Shown here piece by piece: positions 35,426-43,679 of a stretch of DNA of 64,000 nt. The position numbers were made by a program, and so were the translations under genes. Where the stretch lies: assembly GCA_021414205.1 (NCBI GenBank), contig JAIOOW010000002.1:1-64000 (forward strand), written 5' to 3'. The notes under the pieces were generated by a model that was given only the letters and a program-made list of their open reading frames with translations, ran no database searches and was not told the DNA's origin. Source of the stretch: Candidatus Anderseniibacteriota bacterium. Lineage in GTDB: Bacteria; Patescibacteria; Andersenbacteria; UBA10190. Within the stretch, counting starts at the first letter, position 1. Each line of letters begins with the position of its first letter.

Positions 35426-36552
35426 GTCTTTTGGTGTTTGCGCCATACTATCCTCCCCATGTTGGCGGACTGGAAAGCCATGCGCATGAGTTCAATATTC
35501 ATGCATCTGGGCGCGGATACGATATCACTGTCTGGACAGCCCGCTTGCCAAACCATATTCCGGAATACGAAGAGGTAGATTCTATAAAAATATTCAGATA
35601 CCCGGTCATTGAATTGCTTGGCGGGTTCCCTGTTCCGGCAATATGGTCACCAACTTTCCGGAATCAATACAAAGAGATATCTTCTCGCGCATATGAAGTG
35701 GTTATTTCTCGCACAAGATTCTTTTTATCATCGTGCATTGCGTTGACATATGCCAAAATAAAAGATATTCCGCTCCTGCATATAGAACATGGTTCTGACT
35801 ATGTTCATTTGCACTCAATACTTGCAACTGCTGTTGCCTATGCATACGATCAGACGTTCGGAAGGCTAGTTATCCAAAAAGCAGATATCGTGGTTGCGAA
35901 CTCGAATGCATCAGCAACATTTGTTCAAAATCTTACGCAAAACTCAGTGCATCCCCATGTTATTTATAGGGGCGTTAAGCAGGACGCTATCATAAACGCA
36001 ATCGCAGACAAAAAGACGTCTGATGCCATTACCATCTGTTATGTTGGGCGACTAATAAATGGAAAGGGCGTGCAAGATCTCGTAACGGCTCTATCGATAC
36101 TTTCTGTAACCAGCCGTGTAGTGTGCTGGATTATCGGCGACGGTCCAATGAAAAAAGAGCTGGAGCAATTATCTACTCGCTACAACCTCGAATCAAAAAT
36201 TATATTCTTAGGCCAAATGAACAACGATCAAGCGATATCATATATCAAATCATGCGACATTTTTATCAATCCAAGTTACACCGAAGGCATTCCGACATCC
36301 GTGATAGAAGCTGCGTTATGCAAACGAGCAATTATTGCTACCGACGTTGGAGGTACAAACGAAATTATTACGCACAACGAATCGGGCATTCTCATTGCGC
36401 CACATGCAAGCAAGGAAATGGCAGAGGCTCTTGCATTACTCATTACTAATCCCGAGCTTCGGCAAAAAATCGGCAAGGAGGCGTATAATCAAAATAAGTC
36501 GAGATTTTCTTGGGAACACGCAATGAATCAATATGAAGCAATTCTCCGCTAA
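35410..36552 (+). CDS. GT4 family glycosyltransferase
   Basis: 380 residues. APYYPPHVGGLESHAHE at the N-terminus, ICYVGRLINGKGVQDL, IIGDGPMKKELEQL and E-x7-E (YTEGIPTSVIEAALC) with TDVGGTNEII. Cytoplasmic GT-B. Overlaps the GT-C gene upstream by 16 bp and the deacetylase downstream by 20 bp. Confidence 0.92.
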   Translation: MEGKVGLLVFAPYYPPHVGGLESHAHEFNIHASGRGYDITVWTARLPNHIPEYEEVDSIKIFRYPVIELLGGFPVPAIWSPTFRNQYKEISSRAYEVVISRTRFFLSSCIALTYAKIKDIPLLHIEHGSDYVHLHSILATAVAYAYDQTFGRLVIQKADIVVANSNASATFVQNLTQNSVHPHVIYRGVKQDAIINAIADKKTSDAITICYVGRLINGKGVQDLVTALSILSVTSRVVCWIIGDGPMKKELEQLSTRYNLESKIIFLGQMNNDQAISYIKSCDIFINPSYTEGIPTSVIEAALCKRAIIATDVGGTNEIITHNESGILIAPHASKEMAEALALLITNPELRQKIGKEAYNQNKSRFSWEHAMNQYEAILR

Positions 36553-37234
36553 GTACATTCTTCGAATCGACGACGTTTGCCCTACGATGAATTGGGAATT
36601 ATTTAGCATGATTACTGATACCTGCGACGAACTTGGTATTGCGCCGATATTGGGCGTGATTCCGGATAACCAAGACCAAGCGTTAGTAGCCGCTGCGCCG
36701 CACAACCTGTTCTGGGAATACATAAAGAAAAAAGCATCACAAGGCTGGATTATTGCCCAACATGGATATCAGCACATATATGAACAACATAAAAAAACAG
36801 AATTTGCGGGATTGTCGTATGATGCGCAATTTGAAAAAATTCAGAGCGGCCGGAACATATTACTTAAACAATTAGGGTTTGCTCCAACATGGTGGATGGC
36901 TCCTGCACATAGTTTTGACGAAACGACATGCAAAGCGCTCGAGGCTCTTGGATTTGAATATATTACAGATGGTACTGCGCTCTATCCGTATAAGAAACAC
37001 GGACTCACGTGGATTCCGCAGCAATTATGGCGTCCGCGCGCAATGCCGTTTGGCACATGGACGATTTGCCTGCATACAAATACGATGAGCGCTCAAAATA
37101 TCCGAGATATGATTGAATTCATGAAAAAACACAGGAGTCAATTTCTAGATATCTCGTTAGCACCAAGAGCATCGGTATTAAATCCTTTATTTGCGCTGGC
37201 GTGGAATATTTTTAAAATTGCAAAATCGCTATGA
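36533..37234 (+). CDS. DUF2334-type polysaccharide deacetylase, cytoplasmic
   Basis: 233 residues. LRIDDV (Asp13, Asp14), AQHGYQH (His77, His81) and APAHSFD (124-130) form the metal-binding set of the DUF2334 branch of the NodB-like deacetylases. No signal peptide or TM. Placed between a GT4 and a methyltransferase with overlaps on both sides, so it likely trims acetyl groups from a sugar before export. It is clearly different in sequence from the CE4 enzyme at 22004. Confidence 0.82.
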   Translation: MKQFSAKYILRIDDVCPTMNWELFSMITDTCDELGIAPILGVIPDNQDQALVAAAPHNLFWEYIKKKASQGWIIAQHGYQHIYEQHKKTEFAGLSYDAQFEKIQSGRNILLKQLGFAPTWWMAPAHSFDETTCKALEALGFEYITDGTALYPYKKHGLTWIPQQLWRPRAMPFGTWTICLHTNTMSAQNIRDMIEFMKKHRSQFLDISLAPRASVLNPLFALAWNIFKIAKSL

Positions 37235-37920
37235 GCACGCCAGCCTATAATAATCCTGTGGCATATGATGCCCGTAAAGCAAAGCCAATTGAGGCATACC
37301 TGGAAACACTGTGGAAGCCTATTTTTGCCGATATAGCAAAAACCTATATTCATACTAGTGATGTCGTTGCAGATTTTGGATGCGGAACACTCGCGCATAT
37401 CGCACTCATGAGCCATGTACAAAAAATATATGCGGTCGATGCAAATAAAATAATGCTTGAATTCGGACTTCAGAAATTATCCGCGCATGACCGTGCTATT
37501 GTCACCCCTCTTTGCGAATCTGCTACGCATACAAGTATTCCGAGCAATTCGTGTTCTATTATTTGGTCTGTTGGGCTTACAGAATATACGGATATTGATC
37601 AACTTTTCAAAGAAATGACTCGAGTTGCAACGCCGATGGCTACGTTACTTATTCAATTTCCGAATAAATACAATATTGTTCATATGGCAATTCAGCTTGC
37701 ACATTTCTTACGAGGAACAGCATCTAAAAAATATAGATCGATATCAGAAATGCGGCGCATTGCACACCGCTACGGCTGGCGTGTAGAAAAAGCCGTCACG
37801 ACAGGGTTTTATACGCCCTTGCCAGCAATACTAATACCCATCCTAGATCCAATGTGGAGACTCTTTAGTTCTTTTGGGAATAATACATTTCTTGTATTAC
37901 AGAAATCCACTGAACGATAA
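37231..37920 (+). CDS. SAM-dependent class I methyltransferase
   Basis: 229 residues. Motif I VADFGCGT, then YAVDANKIML with the acidic end of strand 2, and IIWSVGLTEYTDID as the post-I segment, give a Rossmann methyltransferase of the Methyltransf_11 type. No TM. Likely O-methylates a sugar or a lipid carrier; the substrate is unknown. ATGA overlap upstream; its 3' end overlaps the convergent GT4 by 56 bp. Confidence 0.82.
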   Translation: MSTPAYNNPVAYDARKAKPIEAYLETLWKPIFADIAKTYIHTSDVVADFGCGTLAHIALMSHVQKIYAVDANKIMLEFGLQKLSAHDRAIVTPLCESATHTSIPSNSCSIIWSVGLTEYTDIDQLFKEMTRVATPMATLLIQFPNKYNIVHMAIQLAHFLRGTASKKYRSISEMRRIAHRYGWRVEKAVTTGFYTPLPAILIPILDPMWRLFSSFGNNTFLVLQKSTER

Positions 37921-38998
37921 CCTTATTAATATCATAATGCGTGCGCGCAGCTTGAAGCGCTTGGTCGGAGATTTTTATAGCATATTCATCGTCACCCATA
38001 ATGTTTTTGATTTCCATTTTCATCTGATCTAGATCGCCGTTCACACAAACCCCATCACAAGCAACGTTCAACGAAATCACTGGGGTGCCGGACAATGCTG
38101 CAATAATATAGGTGTTCGGAGATCCTTCGTAATCAGACGTTCCAATTAATATCCTTGCGCTAGATAATAAAGTATTTACTTGATCGGGCAGAAGCTCTCC
38201 ATGAAAGACGAGATTAGAGTAGCGCGTTGCCTGCGCTGTGTATTTTTTATGCAATCGTGTGTCTCCGGACTCAGAGAGCACCATATCGAATGAGTAGCTC
38301 GGGAGCTGTTCTACTACTTTAAAAAATATATCTGCGCGCTTCACTGTTCGAGAAGATCCGACCCATGCAATTCTTTTTTCTCGTTCTTGAATTGGAATTA
38401 TAGTACCTGGCACCGAATAGCCATTGCCTAATATTCTCGATTTTTTATGGTAATAGTTTTGCAAATCAGATTGCTGACGTTCATGCTGAACAACAACAGC
38501 TTGAGCGTACCGTATTCCGAACCGATACAGTAATGCAGATACTGGGTCGAATGTTTTTTCTTTTACTGTATTGCAATCCACATCGCTCGCCGTTCTGAAT
38601 ATATATGTTGTTTTCGGAAAGAATATACAATACAAAGCAAGTAACCCCACTTCAGGTCCTGCAGGCGAAGAAATAATAACATCTGGCCTGCTTATTCGCA
38701 GTGCTTGAAATAAAAAAACTGGCGCAGTAAGTAAATTCCAAATACTTTTTCTGAGTTTGAATGCGGATACAACTGTAATATTGCCAAACTTTTCTACGCG
38801 CGGTTGGTTAAAGTTTCCTACAATGCAACTTACGGTAAACCGATCATCCTTTGCCAGGCTAGTCGCAAGTGTGTGCATCTGAACTTCCGTCCCCCCGATC
38901 TGCGCGCTGCTGCGTCGGTTAAAGAGTTTGTATGCATTAAAACACACGAAACTAACCCGAATTTGCCCTTTTGCATGTGCCATATACAATAGCTTCAT
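37865..38998 (-). CDS. GT4-like glycosyltransferase with incomplete E-x7-E
   Basis: 377 residues. GGTEVQMHTLATSL at the N-terminus, IAWVGSSRTVKRAD and, at the donor site, DYEGSPNTYIIAALSG. The first Glu of E-x7-E is present but the second is Ile, so catalysis or donor choice may differ. The start at 38998 leaves only 5 nt to the divergent AsnB start; an in-frame ATG at 38983 is an alternative. Overlaps the convergent methyltransferase by 56 bp. Confidence 0.8.
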   Translation of the reverse strand: MKLLYMAHAKGQIRVSFVCFNAYKLFNRRSSAQIGGTEVQMHTLATSLAKDDRFTVSCIVGNFNQPRVEKFGNITVVSAFKLRKSIWNLLTAPVFLFQALRISRPDVIISSPAGPEVGLLALYCIFFPKTTYIFRTASDVDCNTVKEKTFDPVSALLYRFGIRYAQAVVVQHERQQSDLQNYYHKKSRILGNGYSVPGTIIPIQEREKRIAWVGSSRTVKRADIFFKVVEQLPSYSFDMVLSESGDTRLHKKYTAQATRYSNLVFHGELLPDQVNTLLSSARILIGTSDYEGSPNTYIIAALSGTPVISLNVACDGVCVNGDLDQMKMEIKNIMGDDEYAIKISDQALQAARTHYDINKVIVQWISVIQEMYYSQKN

Positions 38999-39003
38999 AC
39001 CAT

Positions 39004-40827
39004 ATGTGTGGCATTGCGGGCAAAGTATCGTTAGGAATGCGGAACGTCACAAATTCTGAAATTTCGGCAATGACAGATGCAATAGCTCACCGAGGGCCAG
39101 ATGATACAGGTGCATATATTTCCCCAAATCGCAAAGTAGGGCTTGGTCATAGGAGGCTCTCCATTATCGACCTTTCTTCTGCCGGCCATCAGCCCATGCG
39201 ATATATGGATCGTTATGAAATTGTATTTAATGGCGAGATATACAACTTCCAAGAAGAGAAAACGAAACTAGAAAAAGATGGCTATGTATTTTATTCGCAT
39301 ACGGATACGGAAGTTATCTTGGCGCTATACGATAAATATAAAGAGGATTGCGTTCAATATTTGCGGGGCATGTTCGCCTTTGCTATTTACGATGAGCAAG
39401 ATAACACCATATTCTGCACTCGTGACCGTGTTGGGCAAAAGCCATTTAAGTACTATCAAGACGAGAGCGTTTTTATATTCGGATCGGAATTAAAAACAAT
39501 ACTAACTCAGTCGGAATACAATAAGGAGCCAGACCGAGAAGCAATCATTGATTTCCTAGTACTGCAATACACCCCTGGAACTACAACTGGTTTTAAGCAT
39601 ATTAAAAAATTATTGCCAGGACACACCCTTTTGCTTGATATTAAGCAAAAGAAAACAAAAATAACGCCCTATTGGAATCTTCAATATGCAGAGAATCTCT
39701 CGCTTTCGCAGCAAGCATGGGAAGATAGTATTGCCAGCATGCTTCAAGAATCCGTCGCGGAGCAAATGATTTCTGATGTGCCCGTTGGCGCCATGCTTTC
39801 AGGGGGAATCGATTCTTCTATTATTGTTTCGCTCATGACACAGCAGTCCTCAAAACAAATAAATACATTTTCAGTTGGGTTTGAAGGAGAACAAGTAAGC
39901 GAGCTTCCATACGCGAAAAAAATTGCGGAAAAATTCAACACGAGTCATCACGAATTACATATCAAGCCTACGAGCATAGATATTCTTCAGCAGCTTGTGC
40001 ATGTAATGGAGGAGCCTTTCGGAGATCATGGGGCGCTCCCTACGCTTCTTATTAGCAAGCTTATGAAAGAGCATGTCACAGTAGCATTAAACGGCGATGG
40101 CGGAGACGAAAATTTTGCAGGGTACGATCGATACACCGCATATAAGCTATCAAATATTCTTTCTCCGTATAATAGCCTTGCGCGAAGCGTCGCGCGCGCA
40201 ATCCCAGTTGTATCAAAAACTGAACGATTGCACCGATTTATTGCGTCTTTGTCATATTCCCCAGAGCGAAGATATCTCGAATATATTTGCTATATTTCTC
40301 CTCAAACTATGGACAGGTCATCCATTGAATCTATATCTCATGCATTTACATCGGAAAAATCTGCTGATTGGCTCAGCAAACTATTGTCCGCAGATCTTCA
40401 TACCTACCTTCCAGGAGCCCTGCTTCCAAAAGTTGATATGGCTACTATGGCTTATTCCCTAGAAGCTCGTTCCCCGTTTTTCGATCATCGATTTATGGAA
40501 ATGGCAGCGAGTATTCCGTCTTCGCTGAAAATAAAAGGCTTGAATAACAGGAAATATATTCTCAAATCAGCTTTTAAAGATAGCATTCCAGAAGAAATTC
40601 TTCATAGAAAAAAGAGGGGCTTTAGCGTGCCCCTCGAGGCGTGGTTCCAAGATGATCTCCTGGCTTTTGCAATATCCCTCCTCAGCTCGCCCGCTACACG
40701 CTCAGCAGGATATATTTCTCATGAAAAAATACAGCATATACTTACAACCCATGCTCGGCACGGCAGCCAAGGCAGACAATTATGGATTCTCCTCATGCTT
40801 GAGCTGTGGCTTCGCGAGTTTTTCTAG
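39004..40827 (+). CDS. asnB: Glutamine-hydrolysing asparagine synthetase-like amidotransferase
   Basis: 607 residues. The ATG at 39004 is required because Cys2 (MCGIAG) is the catalytic residue of the class II glutaminase domain. HRGPDD, HRRLSI and FNGEIYN complete that domain. The ATP-pyrophosphatase loop LSGGIDSS (Ser266-Ser272) starts the synthetase domain, and a GDGGDE motif follows. Full length. Such enzymes make asparagine or, in O-antigen loci (WbpS type), amidate sugar acids; flanking GT genes make the second role plausible. A possible promoter is TTGCCC-16-TACAAT with a 13-nt leader. Confidence 0.9.
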   Translation: MCGIAGKVSLGMRNVTNSEISAMTDAIAHRGPDDTGAYISPNRKVGLGHRRLSIIDLSSAGHQPMRYMDRYEIVFNGEIYNFQEEKTKLEKDGYVFYSHTDTEVILALYDKYKEDCVQYLRGMFAFAIYDEQDNTIFCTRDRVGQKPFKYYQDESVFIFGSELKTILTQSEYNKEPDREAIIDFLVLQYTPGTTTGFKHIKKLLPGHTLLLDIKQKKTKITPYWNLQYAENLSLSQQAWEDSIASMLQESVAEQMISDVPVGAMLSGGIDSSIIVSLMTQQSSKQINTFSVGFEGEQVSELPYAKKIAEKFNTSHHELHIKPTSIDILQQLVHVMEEPFGDHGALPTLLISKLMKEHVTVALNGDGGDENFAGYDRYTAYKLSNILSPYNSLARSVARAIPVVSKTERLHRFIASLSYSPERRYLEYICYISPQTMDRSSIESISHAFTSEKSADWLSKLLSADLHTYLPGALLPKVDMATMAYSLEARSPFFDHRFMEMAASIPSSLKIKGLNNRKYILKSAFKDSIPEEILHRKKRGFSVPLEAWFQDDLLAFAISLLSSPATRSAGYISHEKIQHILTTHARHGSQGRQLWILLMLELWLREFF

Positions 40828-42043
40828 ATTCAACACGAATACTGTCCAGTAGCGCACGCAATGACCCATGTATCGGTCGCATGCCGGAAGTCGAAACATA
40901 TTCTCCTCGTAGCGCTCGCTGAACAATAGCATCTCCGAATCTTTTATCAACAATTTCTCCTGATCGTTTTTTACCCGTAAGTATTACAGCGATGGACGCC
41001 CCGGTTCTTAATAGTGTGTCTCTCGTAAAAGAAATAATCATCACCCAAGCATATTCATGCTCGATGCGTTCGGAAGTATTGCGAAAAAGATCCCATAATA
41101 CATTTACTGCATATTGATACATGATTCGAATTTCCGCAAAAGAATATGCAATACGCATTTGCGCAATTTCCCCCATGAGCATGGCCGTGCGATATAATTT
41201 TTTACTTGTAAGGTGCGAGTCAATATACTCGCGGATGCGAACATTCTCTACATCATCTCGAAAAAACCATAGGGTGCATATCCGATGCATTGCAAAATTA
41301 TCCTGACAATCCATTGCGCTTCGCACTGTCTCTGGTTGGACTGCCAAATAATTCTTAAAAGAAAACATGGATCGATCAGGGCTAATTCTTGGCCGATAAT
41401 CAAATCGCGTAATAGCTTTTACTGCAGTTGTAACGCCTACACGAAGGTGGAGTTCATCAATACTATCGGCAATTCTGTAATTCATGTATCTATCAGGCAA
41501 CGTTGTTTGATATGCGTTTTCATTTCGAAAAATCTCCCTTATAACGACTGTGCTATACAGCGTATAGTTTGAATCTGTTAGCGCAAAATATTCGAGATAT
41601 ATGGATTCTTCCGGGCTGAGCACATGCACATCAGAAGTAGGCATAAATAGCAGCTGAAGGCGATGCTCTAAGTGAACAATAAGTGAAGCATAGGAAATGG
41701 AAGCTAGGTAATGCTTATGTATTTGCTCAACAGCAGATTCAATGAAATCTGGGTAATAGATATTGTCGTCATCTAAACGTACAAAATATTCTCCTTTTAC
41801 ATACGAGAATGCAGCATTCCAATTTTCAACCATCGGTAAGTCCGTATTCGATACATGATATTCTACGCGAGGATCTTGGATAAGGTCATCAATATATTCT
41901 TTTGTACCATCGGAAGAATTATTGTCATGAACGATGATCTGTAAATTTTTATATGTTTGCTGAACGACGGACCGAAGTGCGTCTTGAAGAAATTCTTTTC
42001 GATTGCGCGTCGGAATAACGACAGAAACGAGTGGGGGTGTCAT
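40793..42043 (-). CDS. GT2 family glycosyltransferase
   Basis: 416 residues. SVVIPTRNRKEFL at 7-19, VHDNNSSDGT at 38-47, VRLDDDNIYYPDF at 88-100 (Asp91-93). The GT-A domain takes about 230 residues; the rest is a helical extension without TM helices, longer than a basic GT2. Last gene of the minus-strand sugar-activation operon, coupled by ATGA to the methyltransferase-like gene. It overlaps asnB tail-to-tail by 35 bp. Confidence 0.87.
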   Translation of the reverse strand: MTPPLVSVVIPTRNRKEFLQDALRSVVQQTYKNLQIIVHDNNSSDGTKEYIDDLIQDPRVEYHVSNTDLPMVENWNAAFSYVKGEYFVRLDDDNIYYPDFIESAVEQIHKHYLASISYASLIVHLEHRLQLLFMPTSDVHVLSPEESIYLEYFALTDSNYTLYSTVVIREIFRNENAYQTTLPDRYMNYRIADSIDELHLRVGVTTAVKAITRFDYRPRISPDRSMFSFKNYLAVQPETVRSAMDCQDNFAMHRICTLWFFRDDVENVRIREYIDSHLTSKKLYRTAMLMGEIAQMRIAYSFAEIRIMYQYAVNVLWDLFRNTSERIEHEYAWVMIISFTRDTLLRTGASIAVILTGKKRSGEIVDKRFGDAIVQRALRGEYVSTSGMRPIHGSLRALLDSIRVESRKTREATAQA

Positions 42044-43167
42044 TCCAGTATTGTAACGTCAGGGTTAATGGTAAGCAGCTGCTGCAAAATTTCTTCTCGA
42101 TAGGCACCGACCTTTAACACAACCCCTATATTCTTTTTTCCCCTGATAACTTCTGGCTTGTATACCGTAAATGGAGTGCCATACAACCTCTTACCTTCTT
42201 TTATTGGAGAATTATCGAGAATGCCTACAACTTTTGTTTTATCCAGCCCAACTTCAAATAAGTATTGAGAAAAAATATGCCCACCAAATACATACACCTC
42301 ATCCAAGCTATCCATTTGAGAGCTCAATAGAGTAATCAAATCTTTGTAATACTCAACAAAGTCCATGAACAATTTTTTATACTCAGTATATTTGCTTTCA
42401 AGCTGTACAGCCTTTTGAGGTGTTGCCGTTTTTTCTGTCGTATAAAAAAAGCTATGATCTTTGTATGCATGCTTATCTATGATGCGGAATCCGTATTCAG
42501 CAAGCAGATAATCTACAAAGTAATCGGTGAGCAACATCGTATGCTCAAAATTCAACGAGGAGAGGTTTTTATTCGCCATCCACAAAGTCAAGTTCGGATA
42601 TGCAAAGACAAGCTTATCTCCTTCTTTTAGATACGAAGCAATTGATTCTATAAATTCTCGCGGATCATATGCATGTTCCCATGTATGAGAAAACACCACC
42701 ATATCGTATGAATCTTCGCTTTTAAAATTCTTATCAAAAAAACCTTTCATGATCGAAATATGATCATTCCCAGCATGTAGTGGATTCGGCTCAATAATTG
42801 TCCAATGACTATCCTGATTTTTCTCGATGAATTTTTCAGCAATAGCCCCCTGACCTCCGCCAATCTCTAAAACATTTTTTGGCTTATGAGCCGTAACATA
42901 ATCCGCAAATACCTGGTAAAACGTTTGCCACGTAGAACCCGTCCCATCCATATGCTGAGCTTGATAGAGCAAGTCGGGCGGAACGAGTTCAGTTAGCTGA
43001 ATAATTCCAGATTCCGGACAGATTGCCCAATTCATATCTACGCGAATATCTTCTTTCGGATCCGTATCGACGCACCCAAAAAATACGGGGAAGTTTTTAT
43101 ACTGATACAGGGGTTCTAGGTTTTCTTTTCCAGTAATAATGCTTTTATTTCGCTCAATGAGTTTCAT
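42040..43167 (-). CDS. Sugar C-methyltransferase-like protein
   Basis: 375 residues in the three-part layout of the NDP-hexose C-methyltransferase group: an N-terminal zinc-binding-like region, a SAM domain (VLEIGGGQGAIA, 99-110) and a C-terminal domain (VYVFGGHIFSQYL, then VVGILDNSP) as in Methyltransf_14. The usual four zinc cysteines are reduced to Cys32 and Cys50, so the metal site is probably lost. Such enzymes methylate a keto-sugar carbon or, when divergent, perform other C1 or dehydration chemistry. ATGA overlaps on both sides. Confidence 0.75.
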   Translation of the reverse strand: MKLIERNKSIITGKENLEPLYQYKNFPVFFGCVDTDPKEDIRVDMNWAICPESGIIQLTELVPPDLLYQAQHMDGTGSTWQTFYQVFADYVTAHKPKNVLEIGGGQGAIAEKFIEKNQDSHWTIIEPNPLHAGNDHISIMKGFFDKNFKSEDSYDMVVFSHTWEHAYDPREFIESIASYLKEGDKLVFAYPNLTLWMANKNLSSLNFEHTMLLTDYFVDYLLAEYGFRIIDKHAYKDHSFFYTTEKTATPQKAVQLESKYTEYKKLFMDFVEYYKDLITLLSSQMDSLDEVYVFGGHIFSQYLFEVGLDKTKVVGILDNSPIKEGKRLYGTPFTVYKPEVIRGKKNIGVVLKVGAYREEILQQLLTINPDVTILE

Positions 43168-43679
43168 ACTGTAAATTTATGGGTAAATAAATCGAATGGC
43201 TCAAAAAATGTTTCAAGAATATGGAGACACGCCTCGGCAACTGCGCCTTCGCCCCCTCTTGCATTTGTCACAAAATCAGCTTGTTTCTTTGTTGCATAAA
43301 ACGCATTAGCGGGCGCTATCGAGTAGGCAACGCGCTTAAACACGAGTGGGTCAAAGATGCCATCGCCCATATAAATAGTTTCGGACAAATCAAATCGCTT
43401 CTCTATCCACGCAACGCGGTCAAATGTGCTTACTAAATCAAGAGGTAAATGCATGTCGTCAGCTACTCTCCTCTTCGTAATAGCAAAACCATTCTTGTCG
43501 CCCGATATAGCATGAAGCAAGAGCTTGTCTTTCAATAATGAAAGCGCATCGTTATCTTCTGGCCCAAATTTTTTCATTATCTTTCCTTCCGTGGTGTAGT
43601 AAAAAGTGCCATCAGTAAACACGCCATCGACGTCAAGAATGAAATTTTTAACTACCTTCTTTTGCATGGTGCTTTTCAT
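43164..43679 (-). CDS. KdsC-like HAD phosphatase
   Basis: 171 residues, typical KdsC length. LDVDGVFTDG (Asp16 nucleophile, Asp18), ISGDK-x-GFAI in motif II/III position and MGDGIFDP as motif IV. The family removes phosphate from sugar phosphates such as KDO-8-P. No KdsA or KdsB is in the window, so another phosphosugar is the likely substrate. Overlaps the kinase fusion upstream by 32 bp and the methyltransferase downstream by 4 bp. An in-frame ATG at 43667 is possible. Confidence 0.85.
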   Translation of the reverse strand: MKSTMQKKVVKNFILDVDGVFTDGTFYYTTEGKIMKKFGPEDNDALSLLKDKLLLHAISGDKNGFAITKRRVADDMHLPLDLVSTFDRVAWIEKRFDLSETIYMGDGIFDPLVFKRVAYSIAPANAFYATKKQADFVTNARGGEGAVAEACLHILETFFEPFDLFTHKFTV

